NCBI GenBank assembly: GCA_021372615.1 | Contig: JAJFUB010000110.1 | Location: forward strand, 1-60,790 | DNA: 60,790 nt | Origin: a bacterium | Lineage (GTDB): Bacteria > Armatimonadota > Zipacnadia > Zipacnadales > UBA11051 | Reading direction: 5' to 3' | Part shown: piece after piece, positions 12,201 to 19,081 of the stretch | Numbering within the stretch: the first letter of the stretch is position 1 | Layout of the letters: each line of letters opens with the position of its first letter | The notes under the pieces: model-generated | The model's input: the letters and a program-made list of their open reading frames with translations, nothing else | Told to the model about the DNA's origin: nothing | Databases searched by the model: none | Program-made: the position numbers and the translations under genes

Positions 12201-15200
12201 CTTCGCCGGGTCGGTCGGCGGCACCGAGGCCAAGTCCATCGCGGTCAGCATGGGCGGCTGGGGTGGCGCCGGCGGCTACTCCAGCGACGTGACCGTGGTG
12301 AACGACGGCCAGATTGACACTCACGGGATCCAGTCCACCGGCATCCTGGCGCAGAGCATCGGCGGGGGCGGCGGCAACGGCGGCTCGTCCATGTCCCTGG
12401 GCGCTGGCTTCGGCGGCGGCAAGGACACCTACAATGTCAACGCGGCAGTCTCCATCGGCGGCGTCGGCGGCAGCGGCAACTACGCCGGCAATGTCTCGGT
12501 CACCAGCAACGCGGCGATCGTGACGCGCGGCGATGACTCCTACGGCATCCTGGCTCAGAGCATCGGCGGCGGCGGCGGCAACGGTGGCGACAGCTTCGCT
12601 GTCACCATCGCTCGCGGCGCGGCCAACCAGGGCCACTCGATTGACGCGAATGTCTCGGTCGGCGGTGTCGGCGGTGACGGCAACGTCGCCGGCAACGTGG
12701 ACGTCACCAACACGGCGACCATCGCGACCCTCGGCAACCTGTCCGACGGCATCCGCGCCCAGAGCATCGGCGGGGGCGGCGGCAACGGCGGCGCGGCGCG
12801 GTCTCTCGCCATCCTCCTGAAGCAGGGCAGCAGCAAGCTCCAGGAAGGCGAGACGATGGGCAGCAACTGGAAGCTGCAGATGGTCATCGGCGGCAACGGC
12901 GGTACGGCGGCCGACGCCGGCGAGGTGGTCGTCAACAACTCCGGCATGATCTACACCGAGGGCGCCTGCTCCAACGGCATCTTCGCCCAGAGCGTGGGCG
13001 CCGGCGGCGGCGCCGGCGGCGACGGCATCCTCGGCACCGGCACGATGGCCGACGGCCCGTGGGCCATCGCCGGCCTGATCCTTGAGGAAGCCGGCGGCGG
13101 CGGGAACAAGATCGTCAAGACGGCCCTGGGCATGGCACGTGACCTGTCGCTGGTCGTTGGTGGTAGCCAGGGCGCCCATGGCGACGCCAAGGACGTGACT
13201 GTCACTAACAGCGGCACCATCCTGACCAAGGGGAATGCCTCGATCGGCATCCTCGCCCAGAGCGTGGGCGGCGGCGGCGGCTTGGCCCGCAGCTTCGCCC
13301 AGTCCGAAGACTCGACGGGCAAGGCGGTCATCGGCGCGACGGGCAAGTGCGGCATCGGCGGCTCGGGCGGCGCCGGAGGCGACGCAGGCGCCGTCACGGT
13401 GACCAACAGCGCCCGGATTGACACCTATGGCGACGGCGCCCACGGCATCGAGGCGCAGAGCGTCGGCGGTGGCGGCGGGATCGCAGGCAATGTGGACCGC
13501 TGTCTGGCCGATGTGTTCGGCTTCGCCGGCATCGGTCTCGGCCTGGCCATCGGCGGCGATGGCGGCGCGGGTGGCAACGGCGCGGCCGTCAGCGTCACCA
13601 GCAGCGGCGACATCGAGACCCGTGGCATTGCCGCCTGTGGCATCTACGCCCAGAGCGTGGGCGGCGGCGGTGGCGTCAGCGGCAACAACGGGTACGGCAT
13701 CAACTTCAGCGGCAGCGTGGGCGCCCCGGGCGATGCCGGCGACGTGACCGTGGTGGTGGACGGCAACATCCGCACCGCCGGCCCGAACACGTTGGGTGAG
13801 GACGGCACCATTGACTACACCAAGGGCTCGCACGGCGTCTTCGCCCAGAGCGTAGCCGGCGACGGCAAGGCCGGAAATGTGACGATCTCCGTCACCGGCA
13901 ACATCATCGCCGAGGGCCAGTACTCCTGCGGCATCGTCGCGCAAAGCCAGGGCCTGCAGGGGAAGGGCGACATCACCATCAACATCGCCGAAGGCGGCTC
14001 GGTATCTGGCGGCACCGGCGAGCATGTGGGCGCGATCGTCCTGATGGACGGCAACAACAACACCGTCAACAACTACGGCACCATCCGGTCGCTCAACGGG
14101 ATAGACGGCATCGCGGTGCTCGGCAACCGCACCATCGCGACGGTCAACAACTGGGGCGTCATCATCGGCAACATCGAGATGAACATCGAGGCCGACACGG
14201 TCCAGGGCGACACCGGGACGGCCTCGGTCACTACCGCCGCCGTCGTGACGCAGCAGATGACCAACAACGAGGGCTGCACCATCCTGTCCGGTCAGGTCAT
14301 TGACCTGAACGGCGGCCTGTTCACCAACGCCGGCCTGCTCAGCCCCGGCGGCACGGAGAAGCTGCAGGTGACGAACCTGACCGGTGACTACACGCAGACC
14401 GCGACCGGCTCGTTCGATCTGCAGGTAGACCTCTCCAACCCGGGCGGCCAGGACGCGCTGCTCACCACCGGCAAAGTCACGCTGGACGGCCAGGTGAACC
14501 TGACGCTGCTGCACCCCGGGTCCATCCAGTCCGGACACCGCGACGGGGTGCTCTTCTCGGGCAACCAGGCGATTGACGTGTCGGGCGTCGAGTTCAACCA
14601 CCCGACCTCGGCGATCGTGAGCTTCGACCTGACCCCGGGCACGAACAACGTGCTGCTGGCGACCGACGTGGACTTCGCCCCCGACGGCCTGGCCCGCAAC
14701 CAGGGCCAGATCGGCGACTGCTTCAATCGCATCCAGGCTCCCGGCGTGGAGACCGACATGTCTCCGATCGTGTCCGAGCTGGTGGGCATGGAGACCGTCG
14801 CCGAGGTGGCGGCAGCCTACGACCAACTCTCCCCGGCCGCCCACGACGCGGCGACGCGGGCGACGATAGACACCACGCAGAGCACCGTGGCGAACGTGCT
14901 GCAGCACCTGCAGCGGCGCCGCGAGGAAGTCCGCCGGCAGGTGGTGCCGACCGCGCTGGGCGATGGCAGCAAGCCGCAGCACGAAGCGGTGAACGCCTTC
15001 TGGGCGGACCACTACATCGAGAACGGCACGCAGGATCCGGACCCGGGTCTGCCGGGCTACAAGTTCGACCTGCAGAGCAACAGCATGGCCTACGAGCACC
15101 GGCTGTCCGGCGGCTTCACGGTCGGCGCCGCGTACATCCAGAATGCGCTCGACCTCACGGTGGACATCGGCCCGGCGAAGGCCAGCGTCAACAGCAAGCT

Positions 15201-15810
15201 GGGCGCGCTGTACGCCGATTACCTGGGCCGCCAGTACTACGTCGAGGGCGCCCTGGCCATCGGCTCGCACGAGTTCCAACTGATGCGCGGCATCGCGGTC
15301 GGGTCCTACGTGCGCAATGCCGAGGGTAGCCATGACGGCAGCTCCTTCTCGGGGCTGTTGACCGCCGGGCTATACCGGCGCATGGGCTCGGTCAACGTGG
15401 ACCCGTACGCCTCCCTGTACTACACCTCGCTGCATGAGGACGGCTTCACCGAGACCGGCGCTGACGCCGTGAATCTGATCGTGGACAGTCGCACTTCGCA
15501 GTCCCTGGCCACCGAGCTGGGTGTCCGGGTGACGTGCGTGATCCCGTCGGGCGAGAACGTGTTCGTGCCGGAGTTGCTGCTCGCGTGGAACCATGAGTTC
15601 TGCGGCGCGGAGGACGTCTCGGCGGCCTTCGCCGGCGCGCCCACCGAGTTGTTGACCATTGACGGGCGCGAGCGCACCGACCGCTTCCGCATCGCCGCCG
15701 GCGTCACGTTCACCGGCCACAACGTATCCGTGGCGGGGCGCTACTTCGCCGAGTTCGGCAGTGGCTACGACAACCACGGTGGCCTGGCCAGTCTGCTGGT
15801 GGCCTTCTAG
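3295..15810 (+). CDS. Giant glycine-rich repeat autotransporter (type V secretion)
   Basis: This 4171-residue protein has three visible parts. A long N-terminal export signal ends near residue 55 (P-G-T-A-W-A followed by D-D). A passenger to about residue 3550 consists of about 56 repeats around the core AQSIGGGGGNGGFSV. A spacer follows with a helix typical of the family (Y-D-Q-L-S-P-A-A, then V-A-N-V-L-Q-H-L-Q-R-R). The C-terminal 275 residues look like an autotransporter beta-barrel of amphipathic strands ending in a terminal phenylalanine (LLVAF). The family rule is that the barrel inserts in the outer membrane and the passenger, a predicted beta-helix, reaches the cell surface. Adhesion or a surface layer is the likely use but is inferred. 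The start is fixed by the GGGAGG site 8 bases upstream. The gene is about four times longer than common autotransporters. Confidence 0.9.
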   Translation: MSRATTTSGLRARIVARRVPPDPSRPAGPPLHLSLLLLAALCVAVVCFGPGTAWADDAATINADGSVTTEAVIPPIREVRSGSNGDSGGDGGVGIGADDGEDGSNASSISINVGGDTISQPGGWAYPSISAQGTGGTGGHGGDMYIGGNAADGGSGGDGSIISITSAATMSPTNTHGIWGQSVGGRGGSGGDCDVSLGGSAGDGGAAGSGRTVTINSAGSITTSADKSNGILGQSFGGKGGQGGNSGGLFYAEAGAGANSGLGGTVNITSGGSIQTSGSYSYGIFAQSIGGTAGGSGSGGGLFAFGSDGGTGGAGGTAEVTNTGTIATTGAYAHAIFAESIGGGGGSSGGVGGVLALGGDGGGGGSGGSVSITNSGALSATGAGARGIYAQSIGGGGGDGGGSGGLVSLGGKGSGGGSGGHVTVTNTGAIVSSGDAIFAQSVGGGGGSGAGSGGLVSIGGSGGGSGNGGNVEVSSSGTLTVTGANASGIFAQSIGGGGGDGRGSGGLVSVGGSGGGGGNAGSVTVHNEGDINSTWHAIFAQSVGGGGGSGSGSGGLVSIGGSGSTGGNGGSVTVTSVGNLTTTQLGSSGIYAQSVGGGGGNGAASGGAVAIGGSGGSAGNAGNVSVTSSGNITAVQHAIFAQSIGGGGGDGGFAGGLFSFGGKGLSGGNAGEVYVSSSGTLQTSSDDGAGIFAQSIGGGGGTGGGAVAASAYVSLSIGGKGGPGGDSNKVTIDNGAGSITTSGANSQGIFAQSVGGGGGNGGYSITVAVGNEGSLAVAIGGSGGQGGDGGEVSVGNGNSITTSGANSHGIFAQSIGGGGGSGGFSVAASGSLGISASVSVGGSGGDGGSANAVTVNTSGDIATGGEHAYGVLAQSVGGGGGDGGFAAAGSLSLGTAIQIGVGGGGGNAGNASSVSLTSGGSVATSGADAHGLAAQSIGGGGGTGGFSVAGGISALGATVGASVGGFGGGGGAAGNVALGSTGATITTAGERSIGILAQSLGGGGGDGGFSVSGGISNAISVSLSLGGFGGSAGAAGTVDVTNSSSIGTQGADSGGILAQSIGGGGGSGGFSVAAGISASGAQIGASVGGFGDSGGDGSSVTVNTTGVLIETQGDRSSGVLAQSLGGGGGNGGFSVAGGIGNSAAVNLSLGGFGDGGGAGGNVSVTSAGDVSTAGADSHGLAAQSIGGGGGNGGFSVAGALSSSNGVSVSVGGFGGGGGSAGSVAVANTGQTIQTVGDRSTGILAQSLGGGGGNGGFSVSGAIGGGGGLALSLGGFGGDAGSASTVDVSNAADIGTSGAQSHGIEAQSIGGGGGNGGFSVGGSVGGAAQVSASVGGFGGGGGDAAAVTVTNTGSLLTTVGDGSCGILAQALGGGGGNGGFSVAAGISGYAAVNLAVGGFAGDGGAAGNVSVSSTADTYTQGAEAHGIMAQSIGGGGGSGGFAVTGGISVQGAQVGASVGGFGGGGGDGLSVTVNNTGMALQTIGDRSTGVLAQSIGGGGGAGGFSVSGGISDVTSVNLSLGGFGGTGGSGGVVSVSSAADVATGGAESHGLVAQSLGGGGGAGGFSVVGGISAEGATVGISVGGFGGDGGAGGQVTLTNSGTLLTTAGERAYGILAQSIGGGGGDGGFSVAGGISNSATVNLSLGGFGANAGIADTVSVTNSADIGTTGADSGAIVAQSIGGGGGSGGFSVTGGITVGGPSIGASVGGFGDGGGDAGAVTVNNTGATISTQGDRADGILAQSLGGGGGNGGFSVAAGISESAAVNLSLGGFGGGGGNAGTVGVSNAANIGTTGHDSSAVVAQSIGGGGGNGGFSVTGGISTSSAAVGASVGGFGAGGGNAAAVSVSNTGAIISTEGDRADGILAQSLGGGGGNGGFSVAGSISNSAAVNLSLGGFGDTGGAAGTVDVSNTADVGTQGADSGGLVAQSIGGGGGNGGFSVTGSISTSSAAVGASVGGFGGGGGDAAAVTVTNTGSVITTAGDRADGVLAQSLGGGGGNGGFSVAAGISNSAAVNLSLGGFGDGGGNADTVAVSNTAEVGTQGADSGGLVAQSIGGGGGNGGFSVTGGISTNSAAVGLSVGGFGAGGGNAAAVTVDNTGAVITTAGDRADGILAQSLGGGGGNGGFSVSAGISNSAAVNLSVGGAGDGGGNADSVTVGSLASISTQGADSRGIAAQSIGGGGGNGGFSVVGGVSTNSAAVGLSVGGFGGGGGAAGAVSVTSGGVSTAAVGDGSGTTIFTDGDRSDGILAQSIGGGGGNGGFSIAGSISKSAAVNLSLGGFGGNAGASGTVDVTSSTSIHTAGADSNGILAQSIGGGGGNGGFSVTGSISTDSAAVGLSIGGFGMGGGDGSAVTVTDTAQYIHTLGDRSAGILAQSLGGGGGNGGFSVAGGIAKSAAVNLSLGGSGGGGGNGSTVGVSSTSTVITEGADANGIAAQSIGGGGGNGGFSAVLGISTDSSAVGLSVGGFGAGGGNGGAVTLASTGDSVVTSGDRSNAILAQSVGGGGGNGGFSVAGGISKSTSVTLALGGWGAQGGDGSSVTVTSCSNLSTKGAYAYGILAESVGGGGGAGGFSVAGGISTDGNAIGASIGGFGGGGGDAGSVSVTNTGQVVVTSGDNAGGVVAQSVGGGGGAGGFSIAGGASKNRALAFSVGGFGGEGGDGGDVTLSNSASVATYGGVSWGVLAQSLGGGGGIGGFSLAGSFSKESGGLTASMGGFGGAGGDAATVLLTNTGQVYTEGDGSHGVFAQSVGGGGGAGGFSGSFTGGFGDGTNLAVSVGGAGGVAGNGDQVTLNNSALVTTHGAAAYGLFAQSVGGGGGDGGGSLAAAIGTDEKQVNLSLSIGGFGAAAGDGGAVTLSNTGDVVTEGDKSHGILAQSIGGGGGTGGFSASGALGKGTNSKDISLSLGGFGGAGGNGGTVTVTNSGHIQTLAGFDGFIDPDELAEEPSIDPIGAYSYGAVGILAQSIGGGGGNGGYAFAGSVGGTEAKSIAVSMGGWGGAGGYSSDVTVVNDGQIDTHGIQSTGILAQSIGGGGGNGGSSMSLGAGFGGGKDTYNVNAAVSIGGVGGSGNYAGNVSVTSNAAIVTRGDDSYGILAQSIGGGGGNGGDSFAVTIARGAANQGHSIDANVSVGGVGGDGNVAGNVDVTNTATIATLGNLSDGIRAQSIGGGGGNGGAARSLAILLKQGSSKLQEGETMGSNWKLQMVIGGNGGTAADAGEVVVNNSGMIYTEGACSNGIFAQSVGAGGGAGGDGILGTGTMADGPWAIAGLILEEAGGGGNKIVKTALGMARDLSLVVGGSQGAHGDAKDVTVTNSGTILTKGNASIGILAQSVGGGGGLARSFAQSEDSTGKAVIGATGKCGIGGSGGAGGDAGAVTVTNSARIDTYGDGAHGIEAQSVGGGGGIAGNVDRCLADVFGFAGIGLGLAIGGDGGAGGNGAAVSVTSSGDIETRGIAACGIYAQSVGGGGGVSGNNGYGINFSGSVGAPGDAGDVTVVVDGNIRTAGPNTLGEDGTIDYTKGSHGVFAQSVAGDGKAGNVTISVTGNIIAEGQYSCGIVAQSQGLQGKGDITINIAEGGSVSGGTGEHVGAIVLMDGNNNTVNNYGTIRSLNGIDGIAVLGNRTIATVNNWGVIIGNIEMNIEADTVQGDTGTASVTTAAVVTQQMTNNEGCTILSGQVIDLNGGLFTNAGLLSPGGTEKLQVTNLTGDYTQTATGSFDLQVDLSNPGGQDALLTTGKVTLDGQVNLTLLHPGSIQSGHRDGVLFSGNQAIDVSGVEFNHPTSAIVSFDLTPGTNNVLLATDVDFAPDGLARNQGQIGDCFNRIQAPGVETDMSPIVSELVGMETVAEVAAAYDQLSPAAHDAATRATIDTTQSTVANVLQHLQRRREEVRRQVVPTALGDGSKPQHEAVNAFWADHYIENGTQDPDPGLPGYKFDLQSNSMAYEHRLSGGFTVGAAYIQNALDLTVDIGPAKASVNSKLGALYADYLGRQYYVEGALAIGSHEFQLMRGIAVGSYVRNAEGSHDGSSFSGLLTAGLYRRMGSVNVDPYASLYYTSLHEDGFTETGADAVNLIVDSRTSQSLATELGVRVTCVIPSGENVFVPELLLAWNHEFCGAEDVSAAFAGAPTELLTIDGRERTDRFRIAAGVTFTGHNVSVAGRYFAEFGSGYDNHGGLASLLVAF
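3823..13950 (+). repeat. About 56 tandem glycine-rich coding repeats
   Basis: Each unit carries a G-[IV]-[LFA]-A-[QE]-S-[IVL]-G-G-G-G-G core. Counting the core by eye gives about 56 copies. Spacing measured between cores is 49-52 codons in the first block (for example 4609, 4765, 4912) and 61-63 codons in the central block (for example 8509, 8692, 8881). In the central block two unit types alternate, giving a higher-order period of about 124 codons. One type has GDR..GILAQSL and N-S-A-A-V-N-L-S-L-G-G-F. The other has GADS..AQSI and S-S-A-A-V-G-A-S-V-G-G-F. The last units degenerate toward the barrel. Confidence 0.9.
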
Positions 15811-15850
15811 CAGCCGCACCACGCCGCTCAAACCTGGAGTGATGTGACTC

Positions 15851-16462
15851 ATGACAAGGACCGCAAGAACCCTGTCGCTCGCCGCTGCCGCGCTGTGGCT
15901 GTGCGTCTGTGCGTCAGCGCAGCAACAGCCGGCTGCGCAGGGCGCCCCCGCACAGCAGCAACCCGCCCAGCGGCAGATCGTACTGACGATCATGGCCCCG
16001 CAGGTCAACAACTTCGCCCCGGGCATTGACGCGACGGTGTCGCTGACCCAGGAGCAGGCCAACCAGGTCGCCGCGGCCTATCGCGAGACCCTCGAGTCCG
16101 CCGCGGCCATCCTGGCCCAGATGGTGCTGCAGGACAGCAGCACCTCGCCCGAGCAGCGGCGCGTCGCCACCATCACGTTGCAGCAGGCGCAGTTGGCCTT
16201 CCAGGCGCGCGCCCGCGCGGTCTTCACCGATCAGCAGCGGGAGCTGATTGACAAGGTGCAGGCCGCCTTCACCAAGGTCGCCGAAGCAGTGCAGGCCGAC
16301 ATGAACGCCCGCATCAAGGCCAACTTCGCCGCGGAGCTGGAGCGCATTCTGACCCCCGAGCAGAAGCAGGCCATGATGAAGGCCCGCCGGGCCATCGAAG
16401 AGGCCCAGGCCAAGCAGCAGCAACAGCAGCAGCAGAAGCCGGCTACCCCGCCCGCGCAGTAG
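15851..16462 (+). CDS. Spy/CpxP-like periplasmic protein with poly-Gln tail
   Basis: This 203-residue protein has a signal peptide ending around C-A-S-A-Q. A mostly helical body contains two L-T-x-x-Q elements (SLTQEQANQ and ILTPEQKQA), the hallmark pattern of Spy/CpxP-type LTXXQ proteins, which are periplasmic chaperones or stress sensors. Low-complexity Q/A/P stretches follow the signal and fill the C-terminus (seven consecutive Gln). It starts 40 bases after the autotransporter stop with a GGAGTG ribosome site, so co-transcription is likely. A chaperone role for the giant passenger in the periplasm is a reasonable inference from position. The family call rests on motif and composition only. 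Confidence 0.6.
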   Translation: MTRTARTLSLAAAALWLCVCASAQQQPAAQGAPAQQQPAQRQIVLTIMAPQVNNFAPGIDATVSLTQEQANQVAAAYRETLESAAAILAQMVLQDSSTSPEQRRVATITLQQAQLAFQARARAVFTDQQRELIDKVQAAFTKVAEAVQADMNARIKANFAAELERILTPEQKQAMMKARRAIEEAQAKQQQQQQQKPATPPAQ

Positions 16463-16487
16463 CCACTGGCCATCGTGCAGCACCTCA

Positions 16488-16519
16488 CCGTCCGTCCCGC
16501 ACCAGCGCGGGGCGGACGG
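16488..16519 (+). terminator. Strong GC hairpin, probable terminator
   Basis: Thirteen-base arms (CCGTCCGTCCCGC and GCGGGGCGGACGG, one mismatch that can pair as a G-U wobble) enclose a six-base loop ACCAGC. The hairpin lies between the Spy-like gene and the marR promoter. Only a weak T-rich stretch follows (GTTGCTTG), so termination may be partial. Confidence 0.6.
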
Positions 16520-16536
16520 GTTGCTTGCGGAGCACA

Positions 16537-16569
16537 TTAGTTGACACCTAAACAATTGAGGACTATCAT
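16537..16569 (+). promoter_or_regulatory. marR promoter with overlapping MarR-type operator
   Basis: TTGACA (16541-16546), a 17-base spacer and TATCAT (16564-16569) form an almost consensus sigma-70 promoter. The imperfect palindrome TTAGTTGACACCTAA (16537-16551) covers the -35 box and looks like a MarR-family binding site, so autorepression is expected. The predicted transcription start, about 7 bases after the -10, falls on the A of the ATG at 16576, implying a leaderless message. Confidence 0.7.
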
Positions 16570-16575
16570 AAAGGC

Positions 16576-17070
16576 ATGGCGACCTCTACCGACCGGCAGC
16601 TCTCCCTCGACCTGTGGCAGGCCATGCTGAACGCCTTCCTCCGCCTGCGACAGAGCATCCGCCCGATCTTTGCGGCCCATGACCTGACCGGGCCACAGTG
16701 GCGCGTGTTCCGCCTGCTGGGCGAGCAGCGCGGCCCAGGCCTGACGCCGGGACAGATCAGCGAGGCGCTGCACGTGACGCCGGGTAATATCACGGGCGTC
16801 GTGGACAATCTCGATGAGGCGGGGTTGGTGCAGCGGCTGCCTCATCCTGACGACCGACGCGCCCAGTTGATCGTGTTCACCCCGGCCGGGGAGGCGCTGT
16901 ACCGCCAGGTGCGACCGGCCTTCGATAAGCGTGTTGCGGAGCTGTTTGCGTGCCTGGAGCCGGAGGAGCGACGGGCGATGATTGCGGGGCTGGAACGGCT
17001 GTTGGCCCACGCCGACCGCGTGGACCCCGACGCTGCGGACCGTCCGTGTGGGACGGGGGCGCCGCGATGA
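16576..17070 (+). CDS. MarR-family transcriptional regulator
   Basis: This is a 164-residue winged-helix regulator. An N-terminal helix for dimerisation precedes the DNA-binding core around residues 45-115. The recognition region (P-G-Q-I-S-E-A-L-H-V-T-P-G-N-I-T-G-V-V-D-N-L) is followed by the wing (L-P-H-P-D-D-R-R-A-Q-L). These are standard MarR features. MarR proteins usually repress adjacent efflux genes and are released by small aromatic ligands. The stop codon overlaps the ATG of the ABC exporter in ATGA, so the two are translationally coupled. It heads a five-gene efflux operon and probably controls it. Confidence 0.88.
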   Translation: MATSTDRQLSLDLWQAMLNAFLRLRQSIRPIFAAHDLTGPQWRVFRLLGEQRGPGLTPGQISEALHVTPGNITGVVDNLDEAGLVQRLPHPDDRRAQLIVFTPAGEALYRQVRPAFDKRVAELFACLEPEERRAMIAGLERLLAHADRVDPDAADRPCGTGAPR

Positions 17071-19019
17071 TGCGGGGGATGGGCGGGCCCTGGCGCAGCC
17101 TGGGCGGCATGCAGCGCACCTTCGGCCTGCAGCGGCAGGCCGATCGTGAGGACGTGCCGCCGGTGCCGCTGACCGGCCCACTCGTGCGCCGGGTGCTGGG
17201 GCAGTTCCGGCCCTACCGCGGGTGGTGGGTCTGCATTCTGGGCTGTGTGGCGGTGGCGGCGGGCCTGGGGGTCGTGCCGCCCCTGCTGGTGCGAGGCATT
17301 CTTGACCACGCCATCCCCGGCAAAGACCCGCACCTGCTGTACCTGCTGGTCGGGGCCATGGTCGGGCTGACGGTGGTGAGCAGCCTGCTGGGCGTGCTGC
17401 AAAACTACCTGACGATGCGGGTCGGGCAGGGCCTCATGTTCGACCTGCGCAACCAGCTCTATCAGCACTTGCAGCGCCAGTCGCTGGGGTTCTACACCAC
17501 GACCCGCGCCGGCGAGATCGTCTCCCGCCTCAACAACGACGTGGCGGCCGTGCAGGAGGTCGCCACCAACACCCCCGTCTCCATCGCCAGCAACCTCTTC
17601 ACCCTCACCTTCACGCTGGTCGTCATCTTCTCGATGAACGCCTGGCTGGCGTTCCTGGCCATTGTCATCGTGCCGACCTTCTACCTGCCCACCCGCTACG
17701 TCGGGCGCATTCGGCGGAACCTATCGCGGCGCACGCAGGAGCAGCAGGCCGAGTTGGTGTCCTTCATGGAGGAGCGGCTGAACATCGGCGGGATGCTGCT
17801 GACCAAGCTGTTCGGGCAGGCCGAGAGCGAAGCTGACACCTTCGCCCAGCACAGCCGTGAGGTCATGGACCTGAATGTGCGCCAATCCATGGCCGGGCGC
17901 TGGCTCTTCATGTGCCTGGCCATCTTCAGCGTGCTGGGCCCGGCCGCGATCTACTGCTACGGCGGCTTGCAGGCCATCCACGGCGCCCTCACCGTCGGCA
18001 CGATCATCGCCTTCGTGGCCTACCTGGCGAGCCTGTACCGTCCCGTGGGACAGTTGGCCGATGTCTACGTCTCGCTGCAGGGAGCGCTGGCAGTATTCGA
18101 GCGCATCTACGAGTACCTGGACCGGGAGCCCGAGGTAGCCGACGCCCCCGGCGCGGTCGTGCTGCCTCCCGTGCAGGGCGACATCCGCTTCGAGGATGTG
18201 AGCTTCGAGTACCCGCGCCAGGCGGCGCCCACGGTCAACGGGGAGCCCGAGGCCCCGCCCGGCGACGGCGCCGACCGGCGGGCGCTCAAGGACATCAGCC
18301 TGCACATCCGGCCCGGACAGCGCGTGGCGCTGGTGGGACCCAGCGGCGCGGGGAAGACGACGATCACGTATCTGTTGCCGCGGCTGTATGACCCCACGAG
18401 CGGCTGCATCACGCTCGACGGGCACGACCTGCGCGAAGCCACCCAGGACAGCCTGCGGGCGCAGATGGCGGCGGTGACGCAGGACACGTTCCTGTTCCAC
18501 GCCAGCGTGCGCGATAACCTGATCTACGCCCGGCCGCAGGCCACGGCGGAGCAGGTCATGGCCGCCGCCCGCGCCGCCCACATCCATGACTTCGTCATGG
18601 CTCTACCCGACGGCTACGACACCATTGTGGGCGAGCGAGGTTTCCGCCTCTCGGGCGGCGAAAAGCAGCGTCTCGCCATCGCCCGGGCACTGCTGAAGGA
18701 CCCGCGCATCCTGGTGCTGGATGAGGCGACGAGCAATCTGGACGCCACCAGCGAGTACCTGATCCAGCAGGCGCTGGAGACGCTGTTGCAGGGCCGCACC
18801 TCACTCATCATCGCTCACCGGCTGTCCACGATCCTGGGCGCCGACCAGATCATCGTCCTCGATGAGGGGCGGATCGTGGAGCACGGCCGGCACGCCGAGC
18901 TACTGGCGGCGGGCGGCCTGTATGCGACGTTGTACCACCAGCAGTTCGCGAAGGTCATCGCTCGCGCCGGGGGCCTTCCGGCCGCACCCGCTCCGGCTGC
19001 AGACACACCCGTTCCCTGA
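17067..19019 (+). CDS. ABC exporter, fused permease and ATPase
   Basis: This 650-residue half-transporter starts at the ATG in the ATGA overlap with marR (a second ATG follows immediately). Residues about 45-330 form a six-helix exporter membrane domain. Residues about 365-620 form the nucleotide-binding domain: Walker A GPSGAGKTT near residue 425, Q-loop in A-V-T-Q-D-T-F, signature LSGGEKQR near 530, Walker B ILVLDEATSNLD and H-loop IIAHRLST. This is the MsbA/BmrA/LmrA type, which works as a dimer to export lipids, drugs or peptides. The substrate is not readable from sequence. It is unusual that the ABC half-transporter shares an operon with a complete RND system. Confidence 0.9.
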   Translation: MMRGMGGPWRSLGGMQRTFGLQRQADREDVPPVPLTGPLVRRVLGQFRPYRGWWVCILGCVAVAAGLGVVPPLLVRGILDHAIPGKDPHLLYLLVGAMVGLTVVSSLLGVLQNYLTMRVGQGLMFDLRNQLYQHLQRQSLGFYTTTRAGEIVSRLNNDVAAVQEVATNTPVSIASNLFTLTFTLVVIFSMNAWLAFLAIVIVPTFYLPTRYVGRIRRNLSRRTQEQQAELVSFMEERLNIGGMLLTKLFGQAESEADTFAQHSREVMDLNVRQSMAGRWLFMCLAIFSVLGPAAIYCYGGLQAIHGALTVGTIIAFVAYLASLYRPVGQLADVYVSLQGALAVFERIYEYLDREPEVADAPGAVVLPPVQGDIRFEDVSFEYPRQAAPTVNGEPEAPPGDGADRRALKDISLHIRPGQRVALVGPSGAGKTTITYLLPRLYDPTSGCITLDGHDLREATQDSLRAQMAAVTQDTFLFHASVRDNLIYARPQATAEQVMAAARAAHIHDFVMALPDGYDTIVGERGFRLSGGEKQRLAIARALLKDPRILVLDEATSNLDATSEYLIQQALETLLQGRTSLIIAHRLSTILGADQIIVLDEGRIVEHGRHAELLAAGGLYATLYHQQFAKVIARAGGLPAAPAPAADTPVP

Positions 19020-19081
19020 TCACCAGGCGCACTCGCGCCACAGCGCCGGCGCTGCAGCGCCCGCCCAGAGGGTTCCTCGCC

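Noticed and set aside
3823-13950. Regular repeats considered as a CRISPR or other DNA array
   Set aside because: The period is a multiple of three, stays in one frame and encodes a conserved glycine-rich motif; there are no constant repeats with unique spacers.
11500-15333. Very long open frame (1277 codons) on the minus strand opposite the autotransporter gene
   Set aside because: It is a by-product of GC-rich repeats on the other strand: composition is Ala/Asp/Val/Arg/His-rich without domains, signal or ribosome site, and several similar antisense frames run opposite the same gene.
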